Assembly (NCBI GenBank): GCA_031404455.1
Contig: JANNHP010000163.1
Coordinates: 1 to 14,868 of the forward strand
Direction of reading: 5' to 3'
Length of the DNA stretch: 14,868 nt
Origin: JANNHP01 sp031404455
GTDB taxonomy: Bacteria > Planctomycetota > JAJSAM01 > JAJVHW01
Part shown: piece by piece, positions 1 to 7,230 of the stretch
How the letters are laid out: the number at the start of each line of letters is the position of its first letter
Numbering within the stretch: position 1 is the first letter of the stretch
Notes under the pieces: model-generated
What the model was told of the DNA's origin: nothing
Databases searched by the model: none
The model's input: the letters and a program-made list of their open reading frames with translations, nothing else
Translations under genes and position numbers: made by a program

Positions 1-723
1 GAGCGCCTTCGAGTCGGAGTCCTCGGTGAGGCCCTCCATCGCCAGCGCCTTGCCCTTCGTGTAGTCGTCGTCGACCTCGGCAAGGAGCCTCGCGCGCTTC
101 TCCTCGGCCTTGGCCGCTTCCTCGCTGAGCTTCGCCTTCGCGTCGGCGGCGCTCTTCGCGTCGGCCGCCGCCTCCTTCGTCTCGAGCGTGCGGATCACGT
201 CGCGGGCATTCGAGCCGGCCTCGGTGTCGGAGAGCCGCGCGAGGAGCATCTCGAGCTTCTGACGGGACGGAGCGAACTTGCCCTCGGCCATGTCCGACTC
301 GGCGGACGCGAGCACGCGCTTCGCGATGCCCTCGCGGATCTCCGGGTACTTCCCGGCCTGAAGGTCCTCGAGGAGCTTCGGGTCGGCCTCCCCCGCCTTG
401 CGCATCTGGATCTTGGCGCGCGAGAAGAGCTCGTTCTCGACGCACCACACGGCGAACCGGATCCGCGCCTTGCCGTCGTTGCCGATCGCCGCGTCGCGCA
501 GCGTGTAGTAGCAGAGAGGGTCGAGGCGGGCGACGGGGACCTTCAGCTCCACCACGTCGCCCGACTTCATCTTCCCGCGCGCGAGGACGCCGTCCTCGTC
601 GACCTTGAGGATCTCGCACACGTGACTCGTTCCGTCCGCCGTGATCAGGTCGTCGGCGAGGCAGGGGAGTGCCAGGGACGCCGTCACGACGACGGCAGCG
701 AGCAGACCGGTGAAGGGGCGCAT
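1..723 (-). CDS. Secreted coiled-coil/TPR-like protein of unknown function (3' end off the left edge)
   Basis: I do not recognise a named family. Translated from the ATG at 723-721, the reading frame stays open for 241 codons to the window edge, so the C-terminus is missing. The start is supported by GGAGG seven bases upstream. Residues 1-23 form a signal peptide (MRPFTGLLAAVVVTASLALP, cleavage likely after CLA), so the protein is probably exported. A compact beta-rich segment follows (about 25-70, 'DGTSHVCEILKVDEDGVLAR'), then a helical TPR-like stretch (about 80-180) with 'AKIQMRKAGEADPKLLEDL'. From about 183 to 225 it is a strongly charged Ala/Glu/Lys coiled coil ('EEAAKAEEKRARLLAEVDDD'). 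It is transcribed divergently from the lipoprotein at 851, with 127 bases between the two starts. A structural or scaffolding envelope role is possible but is inference only. Confidence 0.75.
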   Translation of the reverse strand, partial: MRPFTGLLAAVVVTASLALPCLADDLITADGTSHVCEILKVDEDGVLARGKMKSGDVVELKVPVARLDPLCYYTLRDAAIGNDGKARIRFAVWCVENELFSRAKIQMRKAGEADPKLLEDLQAGKYPEIREGIAKRVLASAESDMAEGKFAPSRQKLEMLLARLSDTEAGSNARDVIRTLETKEAAADAKSAADAKAKLSEEAAKAEEKRARLLAEVDDDYTKGKALAMEGLTEDSDSKAL

Positions 724-850
724 GGGAGGACCTCCGTTGGGACGGCGGCAAGGTTAGAGCGGCCGCCCGCGAAACGGGGATTCGAAAGCCGGTCCCGCGG
801 CGCGACGCACGGCGCGCGGGCCCGTACGATGGGATGTACGGAGGTGCCCG
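724..850. promoter_or_regulatory. Divergent intergenic region between two exported-protein genes
   Basis: This 127-base gap must hold the promoters for both divergent genes. On the plus strand TACGAT at 825-830 is a plausible -10, about 20 bases ahead of the start at 851, with GGAGG at 840-844. I see no convincing -35 at the expected distance. On the minus strand the only clear signal is the GGAGG ahead of the ATG at 723. The short inverted GTAC pair around 824-838 may be chance. Confidence 0.3.
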
Positions 851-1522
851 ATGCATGCGTCGAGCTGCTGCGCGCTCGCCGTCGTCGCGATGGCTCTGAC
901 GGCGTGCGCCCCGGCGGCCGCCGAGGAGAACGACGTCGTCGCGAAGCTGAACGAGCGCGTCGCAGCGCTCGAGGAGCGGCTCGCGGAGGCCGAGGCGCGA
1001 GCCACGGCGCCGTCCGGCGTGCTGCGCGTCCGCGGTCTCGTCGTCCTCGACGACAAGGGCCGCGAGCGCGTCGTCCTGGGCGACCGCGAGTCGTACGTCG
1101 GGCTCCATCTCCTCGACGCGGAGGGCAAGCGCCGCGCGTCGCTCAGCGTCAACCAGCACCGCGATCCGGGGCTCGCGCTCTACGACCGGAACGACCACGT
1201 GCGGTTCGGCGCGCAACTCGCGCACGGCGACGCCCCGTACGTCGGCCTCTGGGGCGGCAAGGACCGCGAGAAGCGTCTTCGCATCGAGGCCCCGATCGAG
1301 GGGGCCGTCGGCATCGGCCTCTGGGGCGGGCCGGGCGCCCAGAACGAGACGTCCCACACCGGCTGGTGGATCTGGGAGGACGGGACGATCGCGTGGGGCG
1401 GCGGCCTCCGCTCGGAGGGACGGACCGGGTTCCTCCTGAAGTACGGCCGCGACGGGAAGTCCGGCTTCGAGATGCGGGACGCCGACGAGCAGAGCGTGTG
1501 GAGTCTGCCCGCGCCGAAGTGA
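851..1522 (+). CDS. Putative lipoprotein with N-terminal coiled coil and beta-strand repeats
   Basis: A 223-residue protein. The start is fixed by GGAGG six bases upstream. The N-terminus is hydrophobic and ends in a lipobox, L16-T17-A18-C19 (MALTACAP), so it is probably lipidated at Cys19 after export. Residues 26-50 are a short heptad coiled coil ('NDVVAKLNERVAALEERLAE'). The rest is made of recurring beta units of the type 'V.V.DDKGRERVVLG', 'LHLLDAEGKRRASLSV', 'LALYDRNDHVRFGAQL' and 'VGLWGGKDREKRLRIE'. LWGG occurs twice, near residues 133 and 157, and WIWEDGTIAWGG follows. Such D-x-D-G-K-x-R/L-G units are seen in uncharacterised planctomycete proteins; no catalytic motif is visible. The same-strand neighbour begins 54 bases downstream, so the two may be co-transcribed. 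Function unknown. Confidence 0.8.
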   Translation: MHASSCCALAVVAMALTACAPAAAEENDVVAKLNERVAALEERLAEAEARATAPSGVLRVRGLVVLDDKGRERVVLGDRESYVGLHLLDAEGKRRASLSVNQHRDPGLALYDRNDHVRFGAQLAHGDAPYVGLWGGKDREKRLRIEAPIEGAVGIGLWGGPGAQNETSHTGWWIWEDGTIAWGGGLRSEGRTGFLLKYGRDGKSGFEMRDADEQSVWSLPAPK

Positions 1523-1576
1523 CGGGGAGGGCGGAATCAGCGGCCGAGCCGCACCCTTCGAGTGGGAGTGACGAGC

Positions 1577-2467
1577 ATGACACCGGCACACGGACTTCCC
1601 AAGGTGGACGACCTCCTCGAGGCGCACGGCCTCCGTCGCGCCGCCGACGCCGTGCGCGCGTCGCTCGAACCCGCGATCGCGCTCGTCCTGCGCGATGCCC
1701 CGGCGGGCATGCCGGTCACGGCGTCGCGCTTCGGCGGCGACGCGTCCGTGCCCCGCGAGTTCCGCTGGCCGGAGCGCCGCGGGCGTCCGCTGGACTTCCT
1801 GCTCCAGTTGGACCTGCGCGACGTCGCGCGTGTCCGGCCGGAAGTCGAGATGCCCCGCGACGGCCTGCTCGCGTTCTTCTACGACATCGCGAACCAGCCG
1901 TGGGGCTTCGACCCCTCCGATCTGGAAGGCTTCCACGTGGCGCTGTTCGACGGTCGCGCGGAACTGCAGACCGTCCCCGCACCCGACCCGACGTGCCGGG
2001 CGAACCCACGGGCGATTGCTCTGGAGCCGCGGCTGACGATTCCGCAGTTCGACTCGCGGGCCTACGAGCGCGCGATCGAGCCCCTGAAGCTCACCGACGA
2101 CGAGTTCGACCGGTACCTCGCGCTGGACGCGAGTCTGGCGCCGGGGGAAGCGGCCGAGGGACCGACGGGCCGGCACCAGATGTTCGGTCACCCGTACATG
2201 ATCCAGAACGACATGCAGCTCGAGGCGCAGCTCGTGTCGAACGGGCTCTACTGCGGGGACTCGACCGGGTACGAAGACTCGCGCCGCGCGGAACTCGAAG
2301 CGACGGCTGACGAGTGGGTCCTCTTGCTGCAGGTCGATTCAGGGGAGAAGTTCGGCGCCCACGGTCTCGACTGGGGCGACACAGGAATGCTGTACTGGTG
2401 GATCCGGCGGGACGACCTGCGCGACGCACGGTTCGATCGCGTCTGGATGACTCTGCAGTGCTGCTGA
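1577..2467 (+). CDS. YwqG-like DUF1963 family protein
   Basis: A 296-residue soluble protein with no signal peptide. I recognise the DUF1963/YwqG family from three features. First, an early 'SRFGG....P..FRWPE..GRPLDFLLQLDLRD' block (about residues 52-85). Second, an 'LLAFFYDI.NQPWGFDPSD' block. Third, a C-terminal 'WVLLLQVDS....GLDWGDTGMLYWWIRRDDL' block followed by a hydrophobic strand. 'GHPYMIQNDMQLEAQL' matches the family's central G-H-P-x-x-I-Q segment. The biochemical role of the family is not established; members are intracellular and often stand alone. I chose ATG at 1577 because GGGAG lies eight bases upstream. A GTG at 1562 is in frame and would add five residues, but it has no good ribosome binding site. 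The gene converges on the kinase gene with only 25 bases between stops. Confidence 0.88.
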   Translation: MTPAHGLPKVDDLLEAHGLRRAADAVRASLEPAIALVLRDAPAGMPVTASRFGGDASVPREFRWPERRGRPLDFLLQLDLRDVARVRPEVEMPRDGLLAFFYDIANQPWGFDPSDLEGFHVALFDGRAELQTVPAPDPTCRANPRAIALEPRLTIPQFDSRAYERAIEPLKLTDDEFDRYLALDASLAPGEAAEGPTGRHQMFGHPYMIQNDMQLEAQLVSNGLYCGDSTGYEDSRRAELEATADEWVLLLQVDSGEKFGAHGLDWGDTGMLYWWIRRDDLRDARFDRVWMTLQCC

Positions 2468-2492
2468 GGCGCCAGACGCCGCGCCGTCGCTG
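2468..2492. other. 25-base convergent gap between two stop codons
   Basis: The stops of the plus-strand DUF1963 gene and the minus-strand kinase gene face each other here. GGCG at 2468-2471 can pair with CGCC at 2477-2480 around a five-base loop, but a four-base stem with no T-tract is too weak to call a terminator. Any terminator would have to lie inside one of the coding regions. Confidence 0.3.
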
Positions 2493-5400
2493 TCACTTCC
2501 CATCCGGCGCCGCGGACTCGGTCCGTCTGCGGAGGCACTCCGCAAAGAGACACTGCAGCGCCACCTCCCGCGCCCGCGGCGTGAGCGAGGCGTCGGCGCG
2601 CAGCGCGTCGGCGGCCGCCGACGCGACGGACTCGAACTCGCCGGGGACGTCCAGGAGCGCGACGACGCGCGGGCGCAGTTCGTCGGCGAGACGACGGCGT
2701 TCGCGGCGCGCGGCGAGGCGCGCGGCGAGCGGTTCGGGGCTCCAGATCCGGATCGTGCCGTCGCCGGAGGCCGACGCGAGCGTCTCGCCGTCGGGCGAGA
2801 AGGCCACGTCCCTCACGTAGTTCGTGTGGCCGGAGAACGTGACGATCTCCTCGTGCGTCGCCGCGTCCCAGAGGTGCACCAGGCCGTCGCGGCCGCCGAC
2901 GGCGATCAGCCGTCCGTCGCGCGAGTACTCGGCGCAGAGGGCGCCCGCGCCATGCCCGGGAAGCACGGCGACCGGCGCGCCGATCTTCGCGTCCCAGACG
3001 CGGGCCGTCCCGTCCTGGGCCGCGGTGACGATGCGCGTTCCGTCGGGACTGAGGACTGCCGACCACGGCATTCCGGAGTGGCCGCGGAGCTCGAACCTGA
3101 GGGCGAGCGTGCGGGCGTCGAGGACGCGGATCGTCCCCTCGCCGACCGAGAGCGCGAGCAGATCGGCCCCGACGAAACGGACCTGCATGTCCGAGGCGCG
3201 GGTCTCGACTCCCGTCGCGACGACGCCCCCGGTCGCCATGTCGACGACGCTGAGCCGCAGGGAGTTCGTCACCCAGACCGGCTTGTACTCCCCGACGATG
3301 TCGCAGACGGCCGCGCGGTCGCCGGACGGGGAGAAGTGGAGGTTCCAGGCGAGTCCGGACGGCGCCGCGACCGGCCGTGCGGTCGCGGAATCGAGGCAGG
3401 TGACGCACGGCTGCTCGTTCGCGACCGACCGCGCGGCGCCGTAGACGCGGGAGCCGTCCGCGGACCACGCGACGGTCTCGTAGATCCGCGAGCTCTCGCC
3501 GACCGCGGCGACGAGGTCCCCGCTCGCGACGTCCCAGACGCGCACGCCGCCCGGCGCCCCGACGAACCCGTCCCAGCCGGCGGACGCAAGACGCGCGCCG
3601 TCCGGCGAGAACTCGACGTCGTAGACGAAGCTCGCGTGTCCGCGCAGCACGCGCGCGTCGTCGAGCGCCGTCGCGTCCCAGAGGACGGCCCCCTCGCGCT
3701 GCGTCGTCACGACCCGTCCGCCGTCCGGCGAGAACTCGACCGTGGCCGTCGTGACGAAGTACGGCACGGCGCGCGGCGCGCCGTGCAGCACGACCTTCGG
3801 CGCAGCGGTTCTCGCGTCGAAGAGGCGCAGCGTGCCGTCGATCGGCGCGACCGCCAGGGTGGCGCCGTCCGGGGAGATCGCGTTTCCGACCGGGTCCACC
3901 ATGCCGCCGAACGTCCAGACGCACCGCGGCGACGTCCTGTCCGCCAGATCCCAGCCGCGCACGGTGTCGTCGAGCGAAGTGGTGCACGCCCAGGCGGCGC
4001 CGAGCGAGAGGCTCGCCAAGGCACCCTCCGAGTGTCCGCGGAGCTCCCCGATCGGCGCCAGCGTGCGCGCATCCACGAGTTCGACGATCTCGCCGTCGCG
4101 GCCCGTCAGGACCGAGAGCACGCCGTCGTCCGATGCGTCCGCGCCTCGCGTGATCGACACGCCCTGGACGCTCAGGTTGCCCGAGAACTCGCGCTGCGCG
4201 ATCTCGCGGCCGGTCTCGAGGTCGAAGACGCGCAGGAGCGGGGCCGGGTCGAATGCGTAGAGCCACGGCCGGACCGGGTGGAACCCCACGAATCCCCAGC
4301 CAGGGGGCGCATCCGGCAGACGCAGCGCGTCGCGGCCGTCCGCCACCGCGACGACGCTTCGATCCGCCGCCCACACTTCGGTCGGGCACGTCCCGACGAC
4401 CGCCCAGCGGCCGTCGGGAGACATCTGGAGCACGCGCTTCGGCGTCGCGTCGAGGAGCACTTCCTGCTGGCTGTCGGCGCTCGTCATGCGCACGAGCACG
4501 CCGTCCTCCCGGACGACGAGCAGCCGGCCCTCGCGGTCGAAACGCGCGATCGGGCCCGGCAGCGTGCCGATGCTCTCGTCGATGCGCGCCGCGAGCACGC
4601 GGCACTCCCAGCGCGACGTCGCGTCGCCCACGTCGGCGAGACGCGACCGCGCGGCGAGCGCGTCGTGGTCGCGGAGCGCGGCCGACGCAGCCGCGATGCT
4701 CGTCCGGAAGACCTGTTCCTTCGCCCTCGCAGTCTCGCGGCGCGACTCGGCGAGCGACGAGAGGTTCGTCGCGAGGCCCGCGACGAGCAGGACGAACGCC
4801 GCGCCGATCGCCGCGGCGAGCGCCCTGTTGCGTCTCATCCACTTCAAGAGCTCGACGAACGGCCCGGTCCGGTGCGCGCGCACCACGCGACCGTCGACGT
4901 AGTCCTGAAGATCGCGCGACAGGGCGGCGGCGTCCGTGTAGCGGTCCGCCGGCTCGCGAGCCATCGCCTTCTCCGCGATCGCGACGAGTTCCTCCGAGAC
5001 GCCGCTGCGGCGGATCGGCGCGGGCGGTCCGGCGATGACGCCGAGGATCGCGGACCTCGGTTCGACGCGGCCGGACGCATCGGCGTACGGCGCGGCGCCG
5101 GCGAGCAGTTCATAGAGGATCGCCCCCACCGCGAACACGTCGGTCCGCGCGTCGAGCGCGTCGAGACGGCCCCGCGCCTGCTCGGGCGAGATGTAGCCCG
5201 CGGTGCCCAGGATCGATCCCGCCTGCGTGAGATTTTGCGTCGCCCCGACCGGCGGCGGGGAACGAGTGGGCACCGGCGTTCGGGGAACGCTCGTCGCAGG
5301 TCCCGCCACGATGACGGGCGCCTCTTCCGTCGCTCCGCGCGGCCCCGGTTCGCCGAGCACCTTCGCGAGGCCCCAGTCCATCACGTAGACCTCGCCGAAG

Positions 5401-6101
5401 TCGCCGACCATCACGTTCGCCGGCTTCACGTCGCGGTGGATGACGCCGCGGCTGTGCGCGAAGGCGAGCGTGTCGCAGACGCGGATCAGGAGCGCGATCG
5501 CGCGTTGCGTCGTCCAGTGCGCGTCGCCGCGGCGGACCAGTTCGAGGATCTCGGCGAGCGTGCGCCCGCCGACCAGCTTCATCGTGAAGTAGATGCGGCC
5601 GCCCTCGTCGATGCCGAGTTCGTGGATCGGCACCACGCCCGGATGGTCGAGGTGCGCCGTGACGCGCGCCTCGGTGACGAACCGCTCCGTCATTGGGTCG
5701 CTGGCGGGCGTCCCCGCGCCCTCGAGGATCACCTTCATCGCGAGGTCGCGCGCGAGAACGTCGTCGCGCACGCGCAGCACGGCGCCCATCCCGCCGCGCG
5801 CGATCTCGCCGAGTCCGGCATACGTCGGGCGGCCGCCGCCGGCGAGGCGCGCGAGGAGTTCGGACGTGGGCAACGCGGACGGCGGCGCGGCGGCAACGGC
5901 ATCGCCCGCCGCGACGGCGTCCGCCGGCGCGGGCGCCGGAACCGGCGCGTCCGGCGCGGAGAGCGCCGCGAACTCGCGCTCGACGACCGTCTCGAACCCC
6001 TTGAACATCCGCTGGTAGCTCGAGAGCGTGCGCACCCGGCCCGCCGCGGCGTCCGCGGCAAAGAGACTGCGGAACCGGTCGGCGATCTGGTCGGCGTCCA
6101 A
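2493..6101 (-). CDS. Membrane-anchored Ser/Thr protein kinase with C-terminal WD40 repeats
   Basis: A 1202-residue Hanks-type kinase fused to a WD40 sensor or scaffold. Residues 1-50 carry the N-terminal 'SSYQRMFKGFETVVEREF' motif common ahead of planctomycete kinases, then an Ala/Pro linker to about 85. The kinase domain spans about 96-400: glycine loop GEIARGGMGAV (98-108), Lys123 in AMKV, Glu144, HRDVKPAN (222-229), MDWG (241-244, DWG replacing DFG) and GYISPE (302-307). The activation loop is long and rich in Pro, Ser and Thr. One transmembrane helix (about 427-447) puts the kinase in the cytoplasm and the repeats outside it. WD40-type blades follow from about 480 to 1140, for example 'VEFSPDGARLASAG' and 'LVHLWDAATHEE', then a helical tail. 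The start is TTG; it has no upstream in-frame alternative and only a weak ribosome binding site. GTG at residue 23 or ATG at 32 are possible. Substrates are unknown. The gene starts 47 bases after a secreted-protein gene and is probably co-transcribed with it. Confidence 0.95.
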   Translation of the reverse strand: MDADQIADRFRSLFAADAAAGRVRTLSSYQRMFKGFETVVEREFAALSAPDAPVPAPAPADAVAAGDAVAAAPPSALPTSELLARLAGGGRPTYAGLGEIARGGMGAVLRVRDDVLARDLAMKVILEGAGTPASDPMTERFVTEARVTAHLDHPGVVPIHELGIDEGGRIYFTMKLVGGRTLAEILELVRRGDAHWTTQRAIALLIRVCDTLAFAHSRGVIHRDVKPANVMVGDFGEVYVMDWGLAKVLGEPGPRGATEEAPVIVAGPATSVPRTPVPTRSPPPVGATQNLTQAGSILGTAGYISPEQARGRLDALDARTDVFAVGAILYELLAGAAPYADASGRVEPRSAILGVIAGPPAPIRRSGVSEELVAIAEKAMAREPADRYTDAAALSRDLQDYVDGRVVRAHRTGPFVELLKWMRRNRALAAAIGAAFVLLVAGLATNLSSLAESRRETARAKEQVFRTSIAAASAALRDHDALAARSRLADVGDATSRWECRVLAARIDESIGTLPGPIARFDREGRLLVVREDGVLVRMTSADSQQEVLLDATPKRVLQMSPDGRWAVVGTCPTEVWAADRSVVAVADGRDALRLPDAPPGWGFVGFHPVRPWLYAFDPAPLLRVFDLETGREIAQREFSGNLSVQGVSITRGADASDDGVLSVLTGRDGEIVELVDARTLAPIGELRGHSEGALASLSLGAAWACTTSLDDTVRGWDLADRTSPRCVWTFGGMVDPVGNAISPDGATLAVAPIDGTLRLFDARTAAPKVVLHGAPRAVPYFVTTATVEFSPDGGRVVTTQREGAVLWDATALDDARVLRGHASFVYDVEFSPDGARLASAGWDGFVGAPGGVRVWDVASGDLVAAVGESSRIYETVAWSADGSRVYGAARSVANEQPCVTCLDSATARPVAAPSGLAWNLHFSPSGDRAAVCDIVGEYKPVWVTNSLRLSVVDMATGGVVATGVETRASDMQVRFVGADLLALSVGEGTIRVLDARTLALRFELRGHSGMPWSAVLSPDGTRIVTAAQDGTARVWDAKIGAPVAVLPGHGAGALCAEYSRDGRLIAVGGRDGLVHLWDAATHEEIVTFSGHTNYVRDVAFSPDGETLASASGDGTIRIWSPEPLAARLAARRERRRLADELRPRVVALLDVPGEFESVASAAADALRADASLTPRAREVALQCLFAECLRRRTESAAPDGK

Positions 6102-6148
6102 GGGGTGAGCAGGATATCCCCGGCGCGCGCCTGGGGGACGCTCTCAAC

Positions 6149-7105
6149 TCAGCGCGCGACGACGACGTAGCCGCGCGCGCCGATGCTGTCGGGCTTCTGA
6201 CCCGAGCCGCTCGGCGCGGGCAGGTCGTGGTCGAGGCAGAGCGTCACGCTCGTCGGCGTCTCGGCGACGACCTTGACCTCGCCCCCGCCGCTCGAGGCGA
6301 GCAGTTCCCAGGCGAGACCGTCGCGCTCGTAACGATGGACGGTGGGCAGGATCTGGTCATTGAGGTGCATGTCGGCGATCGCCACCGCGAAGTCCAGGTG
6401 GTACCGCTCGCCGGGCTCAGCGCCGGGGACGTCGATCTGCGTGCGGTTGAGCTCCGTGACCGGGACGACCGACGCGAGCGACTGGCAGGCGCGGTGGAAT
6501 CCGCCCGTTCCGGCGACGACGACGAGAGCGCCCTCGCCCGGCGCGTCGAGGCAATCGAGCGGGTCCTTGTTCTCGCCCTTGGTGATGAACTTCTCCGTCG
6601 GGCCGGCCTGCTTCATCGCTTTCTCGAGATAGAACGCCATCCGCCTGGCGTCGTCCGCCAGAGACGCGGTCTCCACGACCGCGAGCACAGCCTGCGCCGC
6701 CTCGAGCTTCAGTCCGGCCCGCGTCTTGAACCTCGACGCGGACAGCGCGTCCATCCGCACGGTGAGCAGGGCGAAGTGCGCCACGACGTCGTCGCGGAGG
6801 TCGCGGGCGAGCGTCAGGACGAGTCCCGGCAGGTCCGGGTCGAGGCGGAACGCCTTGCCGATCCCCACGACGAACTTGGCGTTCTCGGCGTCCTTCTGGA
6901 GGGAGTCGGACGCGTCGATCTTCGCGACCAGCTTGTCGACGGCGGCGGCCAGTTCCGCGTCGCGGGCCGACAGCGGCTCGACCAAGGCACCGCGCAGCGC
7001 GACGAACTTCGCCCGCACCGCGTCGTAGTTCGACGTGAACGCCGCGCGGACCGGCGCCGCGATCAGGACGAGGAACAACAGCACCGCGGCGATTCTCTGA
7101 CGCAT
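6149..7105 (-). CDS. Secreted protein of unknown function
   Basis: A 318-residue protein not recognised as a named family. The ATG at 7105 has GGGAGG five bases upstream. Residues 1-21 are a signal peptide (MRQRIAAVLLFLVLIAAPVR, cleavage at VRA|AF), so export is likely. Residues 25-175 look almost wholly alpha-helical, with amphipathic repeats ('AELAAAVDKLVAKIDASDSL', 'LTLARDLRDDVVAHF'). The C-terminal third turns to a beta-rich fold ('GEGALVVVAGTGGFHRACQS', 'HLDFAVAIADMHLND', 'SVTLCLDHDLP'). Three cysteines are present in that half, but no catalytic signature is visible. Its stop lies 47 bases ahead of the kinase start on the same strand, which suggests one transcript and possibly a functional link such as an extracytoplasmic partner of the WD40 part. 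That link is inference only. The conserved upstream element at 7179-7230 may drive it. Confidence 0.8.
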   Translation of the reverse strand: MRQRIAAVLLFLVLIAAPVRAAFTSNYDAVRAKFVALRGALVEPLSARDAELAAAVDKLVAKIDASDSLQKDAENAKFVVGIGKAFRLDPDLPGLVLTLARDLRDDVVAHFALLTVRMDALSASRFKTRAGLKLEAAQAVLAVVETASLADDARRMAFYLEKAMKQAGPTEKFITKGENKDPLDCLDAPGEGALVVVAGTGGFHRACQSLASVVPVTELNRTQIDVPGAEPGERYHLDFAVAIADMHLNDQILPTVHRYERDGLAWELLASSGGGEVKVVAETPTSVTLCLDHDLPAPSGSGQKPDSIGARGYVVVAR

Positions 7106-7178
7106 GGGACCTCCCGGCGACGTGGGTCTTCCCTCAGTGGGACGCGGAGGGGGCGCGCAGCATCGGGTCGTCCCGCCG

Positions 7179-7230
7179 AGAATGCAAGGGAGTCATTCCG
7201 TGCCAGGCCCAGTTCGTCGGGTCAACCGCT
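7179..7230 (-). promoter_or_regulatory. Conserved upstream element, copy 1 (candidate promoter/operator)
   Basis: Read on the minus strand, this stretch matches 13953-14004 at 29 of the first 33 bases and about 39 of 52 overall (hand alignment). The conserved core includes CGAACTGGGCCTGGCACGG. The weaker 3' part holds TGCATT here and TACACT in the other copy, aligned at the same place, which could be a -10. It lies in the 123-base gap between two minus-strand genes, about 75-125 bases upstream of the secreted-protein start at 7105, and it overlaps the TAG stop of the upstream gene. The factor that recognises it is unknown. Confidence 0.45.

Noticed and set aside
622..2310. A 562-codon plus-strand frame across the lipoprotein and DUF1963 genes
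   Set aside because: Arg-rich low-complexity translation with no motif, overlapping two convincing genes in another frame.
2248..4842. An 864-codon minus-strand frame inside the kinase gene
   Set aside because: Out-of-frame shadow of the WD40 region with Arg/Gly-rich composition.
2826..6170. A 1114-codon open frame on the plus strand opposite the kinase gene
   Set aside because: It is antisense to a gene with unmistakable kinase and WD40 motifs. Its translation is Arg/Ala/Asp-rich low complexity, as expected for the complement of GC-rich coding DNA.
7179..7230. Sigma-54 promoter (CTGGCACGG followed by TTGCA)
   Set aside because: The -24-like half fits, but TTGC lies about seven bases too far away, and the second copy of the element lacks TTGC. 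GG and GC are not ten bases apart in either copy.
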